Source: VMCP01 sp964527775
GTDB taxonomy: Bacteria; Bacteroidota; Bacteroidia; NS11-12g; UBA955
NCBI GenBank assembly: GCA_964527775.1
Contig: CAZGQS010000001.1
Location: 186,001-250,000 of the forward strand
DNA: 64,000 nucleotides
Direction of reading: 5' to 3'
Part shown: in pieces, positions 53,970-62,394 of the stretch
Numbering within the stretch: position 1 is the stretch's first letter
Layout: each line of letters opens with the position of its first letter
Translations under genes and position numbers: made by a program
The notes under the pieces: generated by a model
What the model was told of the DNA's origin: nothing
Seen by the model: only the letters and a program-made list of their open reading frames with translations
Database searches by the model: none

Positions 53970-55526
53970 GTGATTTCAAGCCATTGGACCTATTATTATT
54001 GGTCAGAGAGATTCGCATCTGAGATATTGGGTACTTATTGGCAAAATGCCATTAGCTTCAGTAAAGACTCATTATTGGTTCAGTTTGCAGGTAAGAATAC
54101 CCAAAAAGTATATGAATTTAAGTTTATAGACGGGGAACTTGTCATATCTGAAGGTAACGAAATTAAGAATACTTCCAAAACAAAGCAAAATGCAGTGGTC
54201 CAATTCAAGGAATTGGTCAATCATAGTGTTTTAAGTATTGAATGGTCATTGTTTGATAGGCAAATAACGATTGAGTTTTCTAATCAGTATAAGTTGCTCA
54301 TTAAAGGATTTGGACGTTATTCTAATTTGTTGCTTTACGCTCCAGATCAAGTCCTGCCCGATTCAATCTTTCGGTTGAATTTGAAAAATGATTGGGAATT
54401 TAAACTTCAAAAGTCAACTGCTTTTGTTTTTGTGAATTCTAGCCGTGTATTGATGGATTATAACGTTTGTTACACGAAAATCGACTTCGAAAATAGATTT
54501 AAATCATTAAATAACAATGAAATAGAATTATTGTTTGATGACGGATTTTTTAAAGGTGATTTAGGGGGACAAATAACCTTTTTAAACAATATAGATTTTT
54601 ACAAACTCGGAGAATTGACTTCAAGGAATGATAATTTTCTACTTTCAAAGGGAGTTTCCAGTTTTCAAGAATGGGGAAGTTTATTAGATGATTTTTTCAG
54701 ATCATACAGTAAGAAGTACTTTTTCAATAAAAAGAAATTGGATGTTACAGGAAGACTTGAAAAAGAAATTAAAGTCCACAGAGCTCAAATTAAGAATTTA
54801 GAAGCACGCATTAATGAAATCTCCACCCGAAGAAGTTTTCGGGAATTGGGCGATTTATTACTGACAAACGCACACAGCATAAAAAGAGGAACCAGTGAGG
54901 CTTTGGTTTCTGATTATTACACGGGACATCGAATTAGGGTGAAATTGAATCCGGATTTAACAGCGGCCGAAAACGCTGAAAAGTATTATAGAAAAGCCAA
55001 GAATGAATCGTTAGAACTAGCTAAGTTTACTGAAAATCTAGAATTCAACCAGCAAGCGATGAACAGCAAAGAGGTGGCATTATGTCAAGTCTTGACTGCA
55101 GAAAATTCAAAAGATCTGAGTTTAATTGAAGCAAGTCTGAAAAATCGTCCCCAGAAAGAAAGCAAAACCAAAGTCTTTCCTTATAAATTGTATGAATTCC
55201 AGGGGTTTGAAGTGTGGGTTGGTAAAAATGCAAAAAGCAACGATGAATTATTGAGGTTGAGTAAGAAAAACGATTTGTGGTTGCATGCTTTGGGAGTCTT
55301 TGGTTCACACGTCATTATAAGGAAAAAGTTAAGAGAATATCCTAAAGACGTTATTCGATTCGCAGCGGAACTAGCGGCATTTCATTCAAAAGGCAAGCAT
55401 CAGGGCCTACAAACGGTAATGGTAGCGGAAAGAAAGTTTGTAAGTAAACAAAAAGGAGCATCTGCAGGAATGGTAAATGTGTTGCAATTTCAAAGTATGG
55501 ATGTAGAGCCTAGAAATCACGGATAA
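53970..55526 (+). CDS. rqcH: Rqc2/RqcH-like NFACT ribosome quality-control protein
   Basis: A 518-residue NFACT protein, shorter than the 570 or so of Bacillus RqcH. It starts with GTG 53970; an in-frame stop 27 bp upstream and the lack of an ATG leave little choice. N-terminal NFACT-N text (residues 1-200) is followed by a coiled-coil middle (about 245-385, KEIKVHRAQIKNLEARINEI) and a C-terminal NFACT-R/DUF814 domain (about 400-505) with NDLWLHALGVFGSHVII and ELAAFHSKGK. Family members bind stalled large-subunit complexes and recruit tRNA-Ala to add C-terminal alanine tails. Confidence 0.85.
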   Translation: MISSHWTYYYWSERFASEILGTYWQNAISFSKDSLLVQFAGKNTQKVYEFKFIDGELVISEGNEIKNTSKTKQNAVVQFKELVNHSVLSIEWSLFDRQITIEFSNQYKLLIKGFGRYSNLLLYAPDQVLPDSIFRLNLKNDWEFKLQKSTAFVFVNSSRVLMDYNVCYTKIDFENRFKSLNNNEIELLFDDGFFKGDLGGQITFLNNIDFYKLGELTSRNDNFLLSKGVSSFQEWGSLLDDFFRSYSKKYFFNKKKLDVTGRLEKEIKVHRAQIKNLEARINEISTRRSFRELGDLLLTNAHSIKRGTSEALVSDYYTGHRIRVKLNPDLTAAENAEKYYRKAKNESLELAKFTENLEFNQQAMNSKEVALCQVLTAENSKDLSLIEASLKNRPQKESKTKVFPYKLYEFQGFEVWVGKNAKSNDELLRLSKKNDLWLHALGVFGSHVIIRKKLREYPKDVIRFAAELAAFHSKGKHQGLQTVMVAERKFVSKQKGASAGMVNVLQFQSMDVEPRNHG

Positions 55527-55606
55527 TTTTTTTTAAATACAATGATTTGATAATGAACAATTAAGATGATTTGCTTCGAAAAAACACCGATTTTTTTCAA
55601 ATAAGG

Positions 55607-55637
55607 TTTGTGTTTTAGGAAAACGTCTCTATATTTG
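55607..55637 (+). promoter_or_regulatory. Consensus promoter of tRNA-Val (TTTG, 19 nt, TATATTTG)
   Basis: TTTG at 55607-55610 and TATATTTG at 55630-55637 with exactly 19 nt between them; the mature tRNA starts 25 nt further on. With the 49-residue protein promoter it is one of two perfect consensus promoters in the window. Confidence 0.88.
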
Positions 55638-55662
55638 CACTCGAATCAAGAACGAATCACAA

Positions 55663-55740
55663 GGGGGCTTAGCTCAGCTGGTTCAGAGCATCTGCCTTAC
55701 AAGCAGAGGGTCACTGGTTCGAATCCAGTAGCCCCCACCA
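55663..55740 (+). tRNA. tRNA-Val (anticodon UAC)
   Basis: A 78-nt tRNA with encoded CCA. Acceptor GGGGGCT/AGCCCCC, anticodon stem TCTGC/GCAGA with loop CTTACAA (anticodon TAC) and T-loop GGTTCGAATCC are all present. Confidence 0.97.
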
Positions 55741-55742
55741 AA

Positions 55743-55776
55743 AAAGAGCCTCGCGAAAGCGGGGCTTTTCTTTTTA
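55743..55776. terminator. Terminator between tRNA-Val and the DUF779 gene
   Basis: Stem AGCCTCGC/GCGGGGCT (one G-U) closed by a GAAA tetraloop, with A and T tracts on either side. It directly follows the tRNA CCA and can also serve the convergent DUF779 gene ending at 55788. Confidence 0.85.
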
Positions 55777-55787
55777 AATCTCATGGG

Positions 55788-56147
55788 TTAAGTAATTCCC
55801 AGTTTTTTTAATTCATCATCTTCAAAGAGTCTAGATTTTATCACAAATCTTACTCCCATGGGAATTTCCAAAGAAAAACTGGATCCACGTCCTTTAACAA
55901 CATCCAAGGTGAGCTCTGTATGTTTCCAGTATTCATATTGATCTTTAGACATATAAAAAGGTTGGTTGTGCACATGACCCAACAGGATATCGCTATCTCC
56001 TATCTTGAATTCGCCCCTTGGGAAACACATAGGCTGCGAGCCATCACAACAACCACCGCTTTGATGAAACATCAATTCACCATGTTGAATGAATAATTCG
56101 TCAATCAAATTTTTGGCGGCTTCGGTGTATTTTACTTTATCAATCAT
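55788..56147 (-). CDS. DUF779 protein beside aldehyde dehydrogenase
   Basis: A 119-residue DUF779 protein. The motif GGCCDGSQPMCFP (C33, C34, D35, C41) with nearby histidines H22 and H28 suggests metal binding, and GDSDILLGHVHNQPFYMSKDQYEYWKHT is typical of the family. DUF779 genes are usually linked to NAD aldehyde dehydrogenases of the ExaC/Adh type, as here, but the biochemical role is not established. It lies 51 bp downstream of the ALDH gene, separated by a terminator-like hairpin whose T tract ends just before its ATG. Confidence 0.85.
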   Translation of the reverse strand: MIDKVKYTEAAKNLIDELFIQHGELMFHQSGGCCDGSQPMCFPRGEFKIGDSDILLGHVHNQPFYMSKDQYEYWKHTELTLDVVKGRGSSFSLEIPMGVRFVIKSRLFEDDELKKLGIT

Positions 56148-56150
56148 AGT

Positions 56151-56181
56151 TAAAAGAAAAGGGAGGTGTTACCTCCCCTTT
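56151..56181 (-). terminator. Terminator-like hairpin between ALDH and DUF779 genes
   Basis: On the minus strand GGGAGGT-AAC-ACCTCCC is followed by TTTTCTTTT, ending about five bases before the DUF779 ATG. It could terminate most ALDH transcripts, or act as an attenuator or RNA-stability element. Confidence 0.65.
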
Positions 56182-56198
56182 CAGATATAAAATATCAG

Positions 56199-57704
56199 TT
56201 AAAAGAATCCAAGTTTATTTTTATTGTAGGAAATCAACATGTTTTTGGCTTGTCGATAATGATTGAGCATCATTTTGTGGGTTTCTCTTCCGAACCCAGA
56301 TTTTTTATATCCGCCAAAAGGAGCATGTGCTGGATAGGCGTGATAACAATTTACCCAAACCCTACCTGCTTGAATGGCTCTTGGCAGTCTGTATAGTTCA
56401 TGCGCGTCTCTTGTCCAAACCCCTGCACCCAAACCATAAAGCGTATCATTGGCAATATCAATGGCTTCTTCCATGGTTTTAAAAGTGGTTACACCAACAA
56501 CAGGGCCAAAAATTTCCTCTTGGAAAACACGCATTTTGTTGTGGCCTTTTAAAATGGTAGGTTGAATGTAATATCCATCATTCAAACCAATGTTAGCCGA
56601 AGCTGAACCTCCACCACAAAGTACTTCAGCACCTTCTTCCTTTCCAATTTCAATGTAATTTAGTATTTTTTCGTATTGGTCATTTGAAGCTTGAGCACCC
56701 ATCATGGTATTGCTATCTAATGGATGTCCTAGTTTTATCGCTTTTGTGCGTTCAATGACGCGGCTCATGAATTTTTCATAAATGCTTTCATGAACCAAAA
56801 TTCTTGAGGGACAAGTACAAACCTCACCTTGGTTAAGAGCAAACATAACAGCGCCTTCCACACATTTATCAAAGAATTCATCATCTTCATCAGCAATACT
56901 TGGCATGAAAATATTGGGAGATTTACCACCAAGCTCCATGGTTACCGGATTTAAATTCTCAGATGCGTATTGCATAATTAATCTTCCAGTGGTTGTTTCA
57001 CCGGTAAATGCTACTTTTTGAACTCTTGGAGATGTCGCCAAAGGTTTTCCAGCTTCTAAGCCAAAACCAGTGACTACGTTTAATACGCCTTTAGGAAGTA
57101 TGTCTTTAATCAAGTCCATCCAAACCATAATAGAAGTAGGTGTTTGTTCAGCCGGTTTAACTACTACACAACATCCAGCGGCTAGTGCGGGTGCAATTTT
57201 CCAAGCGGCCATCAACAAGGGAAAGTTCCAAGGGATAATTTGCCCTACAACCCCAATGGGTTCATGTACTATTAAACTAAGTGTATCTTCATCGTGTTCA
57301 GAAAGTTCACCCTCATCGGCTCTAATGACCCCTGCAAAATATCTAAAATGATCAATAGCCAATGGTAAATCTGCAGCCATAGTTTCTCTAATTGCTTTGC
57401 CGTTGTCAACGGTTTCAACTTGTGCGAGATATTCCATGTTTTGCTCCATTTTATCGGCAATCGCCAATAATAATTTACTGCGTGTTGCAGCACTTGATTT
57501 TCCCCAAGTTTTAAAAGCTTTATTTGCTGCATCAATGGCTTTATTGATGTCATCGGCATTGCCTCTGGCAGCTTTTGAAAATAACGATCCATCGATGGGC
57601 GTTGTGTTTTCGAAGTACTGTCCGGAGCTAGGAGCTACCCATGTACCATCGATAAAATGGTCATACTGGGATTTTACGGTTGGGAATTTAAATGTTGTTG
57701 TCAT
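56199..57704 (-). CDS. NAD-dependent aldehyde dehydrogenase (ExaC/Adh type)
   Basis: A 501-residue aldehyde dehydrogenase. The catalytic cysteine is in NQGEVCTCPSR (about residue 300), the base glutamate in VTMELGGKSPN, and the NAD-binding loop reads FTGETTTGR. Closest in character to acetaldehyde/medium-chain aldehyde dehydrogenases that oxidise alcohol-derived aldehydes to acids. The C-terminal stretch GGYKKSGFGRETHKMML is typical. It is divergent from an AraC regulator over 159 bp and has DUF779 downstream, so the three probably form an aldehyde-responsive unit. Confidence 0.92.
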   Translation of the reverse strand: MTTTFKFPTVKSQYDHFIDGTWVAPSSGQYFENTTPIDGSLFSKAARGNADDINKAIDAANKAFKTWGKSSAATRSKLLLAIADKMEQNMEYLAQVETVDNGKAIRETMAADLPLAIDHFRYFAGVIRADEGELSEHDEDTLSLIVHEPIGVVGQIIPWNFPLLMAAWKIAPALAAGCCVVVKPAEQTPTSIMVWMDLIKDILPKGVLNVVTGFGLEAGKPLATSPRVQKVAFTGETTTGRLIMQYASENLNPVTMELGGKSPNIFMPSIADEDDEFFDKCVEGAVMFALNQGEVCTCPSRILVHESIYEKFMSRVIERTKAIKLGHPLDSNTMMGAQASNDQYEKILNYIEIGKEEGAEVLCGGGSASANIGLNDGYYIQPTILKGHNKMRVFQEEIFGPVVGVTTFKTMEEAIDIANDTLYGLGAGVWTRDAHELYRLPRAIQAGRVWVNCYHAYPAHAPFGGYKKSGFGRETHKMMLNHYRQAKNMLISYNKNKLGFF

Positions 57705-57825
57705 TTGCTAAAAAATTTGTTTCCAAAGATTTGAAATTTATGATTGTAGAATTTCACGTTATCATCTAAAAAAATCACCCAATTGTATCAAATATTCAGC
57801 GCGTTATGAGAGAAGAAGATTTTCT

Positions 57826-57848
57826 TTTCTTAAATTGTGTTTAAGAAA
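57826..57848. promoter_or_regulatory. Inverted repeat in the ALDH-AraC intergenic region
   Basis: Perfect 9-bp arms TTTCTTAAA and TTTAAGAAA around TTGTG, ending 15 nt before the AraC gene start codon. A likely regulator-binding site or leader hairpin; AraC proteins more often bind direct repeats, so this is tentative. Confidence 0.5.
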
Positions 57849-57863
57849 TAAGTTAAACATAAA

Positions 57864-58778
57864 ATGTTTTATCATCAGGTACCCATATTGAATGAGTCTA
57901 AATTGAGCTCTTTGATAGAAAATAGGCAGATCTATGATATGGCATCGTGTCAATTAAATGTGTTTGAAACTCACCAGGAAGCAGCTCAAGTGGAATTGCA
58001 GTTTGATGATTTGGTATTAACTACCATGTTGAGAGGGAAAAAGATAATGCACCTTCCCAACAGGGATTCATTTGATTATCATCCAGGAGAAAGTGTATTG
58101 GTTAAACCATCTGAGAAAATGGTTATTGATTTTCCAGAAGCAAAGCGTGATGACCCCACTCAATGTTTAGCATTAGCAATTTCACAAGAAAATATTCGCC
58201 AAGCCGTGAGTCGACTCAATGAAAAATTACCGTTGGAACCAGATTTAGGTGAATGGACTATTCAAGAACGTATGTTTCATTTGACCAATGACCAAGGTTT
58301 AGAAAATACGATTAGTCGAATCATTGAGTTAGGTATATATAATCAAACTTCGGCAAAGGATATATTTATTGATTTAACATTACAGGAGTTAATATACAGA
58401 TTATTACAAACTCAAGCTAGACAGTTAATTGAACTTGAAGGTCGGCAATTACAGGGTAAAAACAGGTTTGCCTATATTGACTGCTTTATTAAAGACAATA
58501 TTCATGAAAAAATTGATGTTGATCAATTAGCAGATAAAGCTTGCATGAGCAGACCCAATTTCTTTCGGCGATTTAAACAATATTTTGGAGTTTCTCCTAA
58601 TGAATATATCCAACAGCAAAAATTGAAGACCGCAAAAAAATACCTGATCGGAGAAGGTAAACCAGTGAATGAAGTAGCATTTATGCTCGGATATCAAAAC
58701 ATGAATCAATTAATTAGAATTTTTAAGTCTTCGGAGGGTATGACGCCAAAACAATTTCAGATCAAACACAGGATATAG
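57864..58778 (+). CDS. AraC-family transcriptional regulator
   Basis: A 304-residue regulator. The N-terminal half is an AraC_N-type ligand domain (DDLVLTTMLRGKKIMHLPNR, YHPGESVLVKPSEKMVIDFP). The C-terminal 100 residues are the double helix-turn-helix: first helix pair near HEKIDVDQLADKACMSRPNFFRRFKQYFGVSPNEYI, second with NEVAFMLGYQNMNQLIRIFKSSEGMTPKQF. AraC proteins of this N-terminal class often activate alcohol/aldehyde dehydrogenase genes. It is divergent from the ALDH gene, its most likely target. Confidence 0.9.
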   Translation: MFYHQVPILNESKLSSLIENRQIYDMASCQLNVFETHQEAAQVELQFDDLVLTTMLRGKKIMHLPNRDSFDYHPGESVLVKPSEKMVIDFPEAKRDDPTQCLALAISQENIRQAVSRLNEKLPLEPDLGEWTIQERMFHLTNDQGLENTISRIIELGIYNQTSAKDIFIDLTLQELIYRLLQTQARQLIELEGRQLQGKNRFAYIDCFIKDNIHEKIDVDQLADKACMSRPNFFRRFKQYFGVSPNEYIQQQKLKTAKKYLIGEGKPVNEVAFMLGYQNMNQLIRIFKSSEGMTPKQFQIKHRI

Positions 58779-58807
58779 TTGAATTTTGAACCGTTTTCTT
58801 AAATTTG
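58779..58807 (+). promoter_or_regulatory. Promoter of the M42 aminopeptidase gene (TTG, 18 nt, TAAATTTG)
   Basis: TTG 58779-58781, 18-nt spacer, TAAATTTG 58800-58807, five bases before ATG 58813. It shows that the in-frame TTG at 58786 is not the start. Confidence 0.7.
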
Positions 58808-58812
58808 TAGGT

Positions 58813-59880
58813 ATGAGAAACGAATCTAAAGAATTCTTACATAAATACCTTGACAATGTCTCTCCAACGGGATTTGAATATAGCGGCCAAAAGATTTGGT
58901 TAGATTATTTGGAGCCATATGTAGATGAACAATTTATGGATGTCTATGGAACCGCAGTTGGTGTAATCAATCCAGGTAAAGAATACAAAGTGGTTTTAGA
59001 AGCTCACGCTGACGAAATTAGTTGGTTTGTTAATCATATTACCGACGACGGCTATATTTATGTTATTCGCAACGGTGGAAGTGATTTCCAGATTGCACCG
59101 AGCATGCGTTGTAATATTTTCTGCGAAAATGGTGAAATTATAAAGGGTATTTTTGGGTGGCCAGCCATTCACGTTAGACCCGATAAAAATCCTGAAACAA
59201 AACAAGACACCATATTCATAGATGTTGGATGCAAAAACAAAGAAGAAGTTATAGCCTTAGGTATTCATGTCGGAGCAGTTGCAGTTTTTGAAGCTGGCTC
59301 TGAGTGGTTGAACGACCAATTTTTAATCGGTAGGGCTTTGGATAATAGAATTGGTGGATTTATGATTGCCGAAGTTGCCAGAACCATCAAAGAAAACAAC
59401 ATCGATCTACCCTTTTCATTATACATAGTTAACTCAGTACAGGAAGAAATTGGATTGCGTGGAGCTGAAATGATATCCAGAAGAATCAATCCAGATGTCG
59501 CTATAATTACAGACGTAACTCATGATACACATTCGCCTTTATACGATAAAAAGAAACAAGGCGATTGTAAATGCGGCAGAGGTCCAGTAGTTACTTACGG
59601 TCCAGCAGTACAAAATAACCTACTTCAATTCATCATTCAAGTAGCAAAAGATAATAAAATTGATTTTCAAAGAAATGCAGTTAGCCGATCAACTGGAACG
59701 GATACTGATAGTTTTGCCTATTCTTCTACTGGAGTTGCTTCTGCGTTAATTTCATTGCCATTGAAATACATGCATACTACGGTTGAGACTGTGCATCACG
59801 ATGATATTCAAGGATGCATTGACTTGATGTACTATTCTGTTAAAGCTTTGAAGACTGGACAACAATTCCACTATTTGTAA
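58813..59880 (+). CDS. M42-family metallo-aminopeptidase
   Basis: A 355-residue M42 (glutamyl aminopeptidase/endoglucanase-like) peptidase, cytoplasmic. Metal ligands are visible at H65 (EAHADEIS, with D67), D177 (RALDNRIGG), E211/E212 (QEEIGLRGAE), D234 (ITDVTHDTH) and H321 (KYMHTTVE). M42 enzymes form large tetrahedral assemblies that trim peptides from the proteasome or other proteases. It sits 34 bp after the AraC gene but has its own promoter, so it is probably unrelated to it. LpxL-like acyltransferase follows 9 bp later. Confidence 0.92.
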   Translation: MRNESKEFLHKYLDNVSPTGFEYSGQKIWLDYLEPYVDEQFMDVYGTAVGVINPGKEYKVVLEAHADEISWFVNHITDDGYIYVIRNGGSDFQIAPSMRCNIFCENGEIIKGIFGWPAIHVRPDKNPETKQDTIFIDVGCKNKEEVIALGIHVGAVAVFEAGSEWLNDQFLIGRALDNRIGGFMIAEVARTIKENNIDLPFSLYIVNSVQEEIGLRGAEMISRRINPDVAIITDVTHDTHSPLYDKKKQGDCKCGRGPVVTYGPAVQNNLLQFIIQVAKDNKIDFQRNAVSRSTGTDTDSFAYSSTGVASALISLPLKYMHTTVETVHHDDIQGCIDLMYYSVKALKTGQQFHYL

Positions 59881-59889
59881 TTCAGATTT

Positions 59890-60792
59890 ATGTATTCACC
59901 GGAAATACCCAAAGCACCTACCCTTTTCAAACTTTTGGTATTTCCGTGGCTTTATTTGATTTCAAAACTGCCATTTTGGTTATTGTATAGAATATCTGAT
60001 TGTGTATTCGTCTTATTGTTTTATATACTCAGATATCGTCGTAAAGTGGTGCGAGAAAACTTACGGAATTCTTTCCCAAATAGAGAAAATAGTTACCTCA
60101 AGTCTATTGAACGCAAGTATTATAGACATCTTTCAGATCTTTTTGTTGAAACCATCAAAGGATATTCAATTTCTGAAAAACAAATGATGAGACGAATGAT
60201 CAATGAGAATGAAGATGTTTATCTAGACTATTATAACAAAAATCAAAGCTTTATCGTGGTAATGAGTCATTGCGGCAATTGGGAGTGGATATGCCTAATG
60301 TCTCAATTAACTTGCAAACAACAGGTATTTTGTACCTATAAAACATTAAGTTCAGATGGCTTCAATTGGTTTATGTATCAGATTCGCTCAAAGTTTGGTG
60401 CTACACCCGTTAGTATGACAGAAACCTTGAGGTCGTTTGCCAATAATCGAGACATTGTAACCGTTACAGCCCTGATTGGCGACCAAAATCCGTCAGGCGT
60501 AAATCAAGTTTATTGGGCCGATTCCTTTTTAAATCAAGAGACTGCCTTTCTTAGTGGTCCTGCTAAAATTTCGAAGAAGTTTAATTTGCCCATTGTTTAT
60601 TTGGATAGTCGCAAGCTTTCTCGAGGACATTATGCCGCTAGATCCATAACCATAGTTGATAATCCATCAGATTTGACAGAAGATCAAATCAGTCAAAGAA
60701 TTTCATATCATATTCAAAATGAGATCCAAAATCAGCCAGAAATTTGGCTTTGGAGTCATAGACGTTGGAAGCACAAAAGAATATCAAAATAA
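59890..60792 (+). CDS. Lipid A late acyltransferase-like protein (LpxL/HtrB family)
   Basis: A 300-residue membrane-associated acyltransferase with one N-terminal hydrophobic segment (about residues 10-48). The catalytic H-x4-E motif is HCGNWE near residue 126, and the family stretch GDQNPSG follows near residue 197. In Bacteroidota these enzymes add secondary acyl chains to lipid A. It begins 9 bp after the M42 gene, so the two are probably cotranscribed; no functional tie is evident. Confidence 0.88.
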   Translation: MYSPEIPKAPTLFKLLVFPWLYLISKLPFWLLYRISDCVFVLLFYILRYRRKVVRENLRNSFPNRENSYLKSIERKYYRHLSDLFVETIKGYSISEKQMMRRMINENEDVYLDYYNKNQSFIVVMSHCGNWEWICLMSQLTCKQQVFCTYKTLSSDGFNWFMYQIRSKFGATPVSMTETLRSFANNRDIVTVTALIGDQNPSGVNQVYWADSFLNQETAFLSGPAKISKKFNLPIVYLDSRKLSRGHYAARSITIVDNPSDLTEDQISQRISYHIQNEIQNQPEIWLWSHRRWKHKRISK

Positions 60793-60815
60793 ATGACGAG
60801 GATTTCTTGGTTTTT

Positions 60816-60833
60816 GTTAAATTTGCATTTAAC
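60816..60833. promoter_or_regulatory. Perfect palindrome over the arsR-like promoter
   Basis: GTTAAAT-TTGC-ATTTAAC, 7-bp arms with a 4-nt centre, 8 bp before ATG 60842. The exact -7 box TAAATTTG (60818-60825) lies inside it. This is the expected form and position of an autoregulatory operator for an ArsR-type dimer. Confidence 0.7.
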
Positions 60834-60841
60834 GATAAATC

Positions 60842-61171
60842 ATGAAAAAGACGGACTCTTTCGCAGAATCAACTGAAAAATTAGCCAGTTTATCAAAAGC
60901 TATTGGCCACCCAGCTCGAATTCAGATTTTATTGTTTCTAATGGAATCTGGTCCTTCTACTTGCCAAGATATAGTTGATAAACTCCCTTATTCTCAAAGT
61001 ACTGTTTCAGGACATTTACAAAAGCTCAAAGAAGACGGTTACATCAATTTAAAATATCAGAAAACGTCTTCCATATACACGATTCAAAAGGACACACTGT
61101 TTGAATTAAATAAATTGGTTCAAACGGTATTTAAGTTATTGCCAGACAAGCCTCAACTGTCTCTATTTTAA
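60842..61171 (+). CDS. ArsR-family winged-helix regulator
   Basis: A 109-residue winged-helix repressor-type protein: SKAIGHPARIQILLFLMESGPSTCQDIVDKLPYSQSTVSGHLQKLKEDGYINLKYQKTSSIYTI holds the recognition helix (residues about 48-64) and the beta wing. The only cysteine (in STCQD) means there is no metal-binding CxC site of ArsR/SmtB type, so it probably senses something else or acts through other partners. Its promoter is covered by a perfect palindrome, suggesting autoregulation. It is followed by a convergent gene 3 bp away and no obvious target gene is adjacent. Confidence 0.87.
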   Translation: MKKTDSFAESTEKLASLSKAIGHPARIQILLFLMESGPSTCQDIVDKLPYSQSTVSGHLQKLKEDGYINLKYQKTSSIYTIQKDTLFELNKLVQTVFKLLPDKPQLSLF

Positions 61172-61174
61172 AAC

Positions 61175-62386
61175 CTATTTGTAGGTTTCAACTATTAATC
61201 CAGTTAATAGTTTGGGTTCAATAAAGGTTGATTTAGGCGGCATGATTGAGCCTTCGTCTGCAACAGCTCTAATTTCTGCCATTGTATTTGAATGGAACAA
61301 AAATCCAATTTCATCTTCTTTTAGATAATTCATCATTTGTTGAATGGACATATCCCCTCTTTGAAATCGGATATTTACATCATGAGCAGAATCTGTGATG
61401 TTGAATGCTGGCCCAAAAATTAGATTTTCTGTGATCGCCACATCCAATTGATCAACGGCTTTTGAAGAATTGGATTCTGGAAGCTTGAAAATAAATGCTT
61501 GCCCATTGCAGAAGCAACATACCGAACGGAAAGGAACTGATTTATAATCAGATTGATCATTTAAATCTAATTTAGTGCATTCAATACTTTGATTTTCTAG
61601 GAAAGATTGAAATTGTTCGTGTTTAAGTTCAGTTTTTACAATTCTATAGAATGGTTTGATGAGTAAATCGTCTTCATTCATAATTAGAGCCATAAAACCC
61701 TTGCCAGAGTTATGTCCAAACTGATCAACCAAAAACCTAGAAGAACCAGCTACTCTATGGTGTCCATCGGCAATATACAATGAATCTATATGTTGAAATT
61801 CACTGAGTACAGAAGATTGCAATGATTTGTCTTGAATCACCCAAACTTGATGTAAATTATCCATCTCATCAGTGACACTCAATGTGGGTGGTGTTTGTAA
61901 TACCTCGCTTGCCCAAACATTTAATGAACTTGGCAAAACCTGTGATAGAAGAACAGGTTCAGCCATAGAATTCAATACTTGAATGTGTTTAACTAAACGA
62001 TCTTCTTTGGCACGAATGGTGTTTTCATGTCGTTTAACCTTGCCATCCAAATAATCATCTCCATCAACACCAATGATCCAGCCACCAAGTTTGGCACCGG
62101 CGTGATGAGTTTGTTCATAATAGAATATTGAATTATTGATTTCAGTCAAATTGCCTGATGATTTCAATAAATCAAAATATTGAACACTCGAATTATAAAA
62201 TTCTTCGGTTCCGGCTACAAGATTAGGATTTATAAATTGAGGTTTAACAATTCTCAAATAGCTTAAATCCGACTTTTGAGCTTTTTCAATTAACAAGTGT
62301 TCGGGGAGTTTCCCAGATCCTAGACTTACTACATCAGAAATTACTTCCTGTTTCGGAAGAAGAGTATTGATGGGAAAAACCTTCAT
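61175..62386 (-). CDS. DUF1015 protein linked to serA-serC
   Basis: A 403-residue DUF1015 protein. Typical elements are FYYEQTHHAGAKLGGWIIGVDGDDYLDGKVKRHENTIRAKEDRL (about 107-152) and SLYIADGHHRVAGSSRF (about 202-218). The function is not established; the family repeatedly neighbours serine biosynthesis genes in Bacteroidota, and here it follows serA by 8 bp in the order serC-serA-DUF1015. The ADGHHR motif could be a ligand or metal site. A role in serine-linked metabolism is inference from context only. Confidence 0.87.
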   Translation of the reverse strand: MKVFPINTLLPKQEVISDVVSLGSGKLPEHLLIEKAQKSDLSYLRIVKPQFINPNLVAGTEEFYNSSVQYFDLLKSSGNLTEINNSIFYYEQTHHAGAKLGGWIIGVDGDDYLDGKVKRHENTIRAKEDRLVKHIQVLNSMAEPVLLSQVLPSSLNVWASEVLQTPPTLSVTDEMDNLHQVWVIQDKSLQSSVLSEFQHIDSLYIADGHHRVAGSSRFLVDQFGHNSGKGFMALIMNEDDLLIKPFYRIVKTELKHEQFQSFLENQSIECTKLDLNDQSDYKSVPFRSVCCFCNGQAFIFKLPESNSSKAVDQLDVAITENLIFGPAFNITDSAHDVNIRFQRGDMSIQQMMNYLKEDEIGFLFHSNTMAEIRAVADEGSIMPPKSTFIEPKLLTGLIVETYK

Positions 62387-62394
62387 AAAAAAAT

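Noticed and set aside
58786..58812. TTG start for the M42 peptidase
   Set aside because: These codons contain the -7 box TAAATTTG; ATG 58813 follows five bases later.
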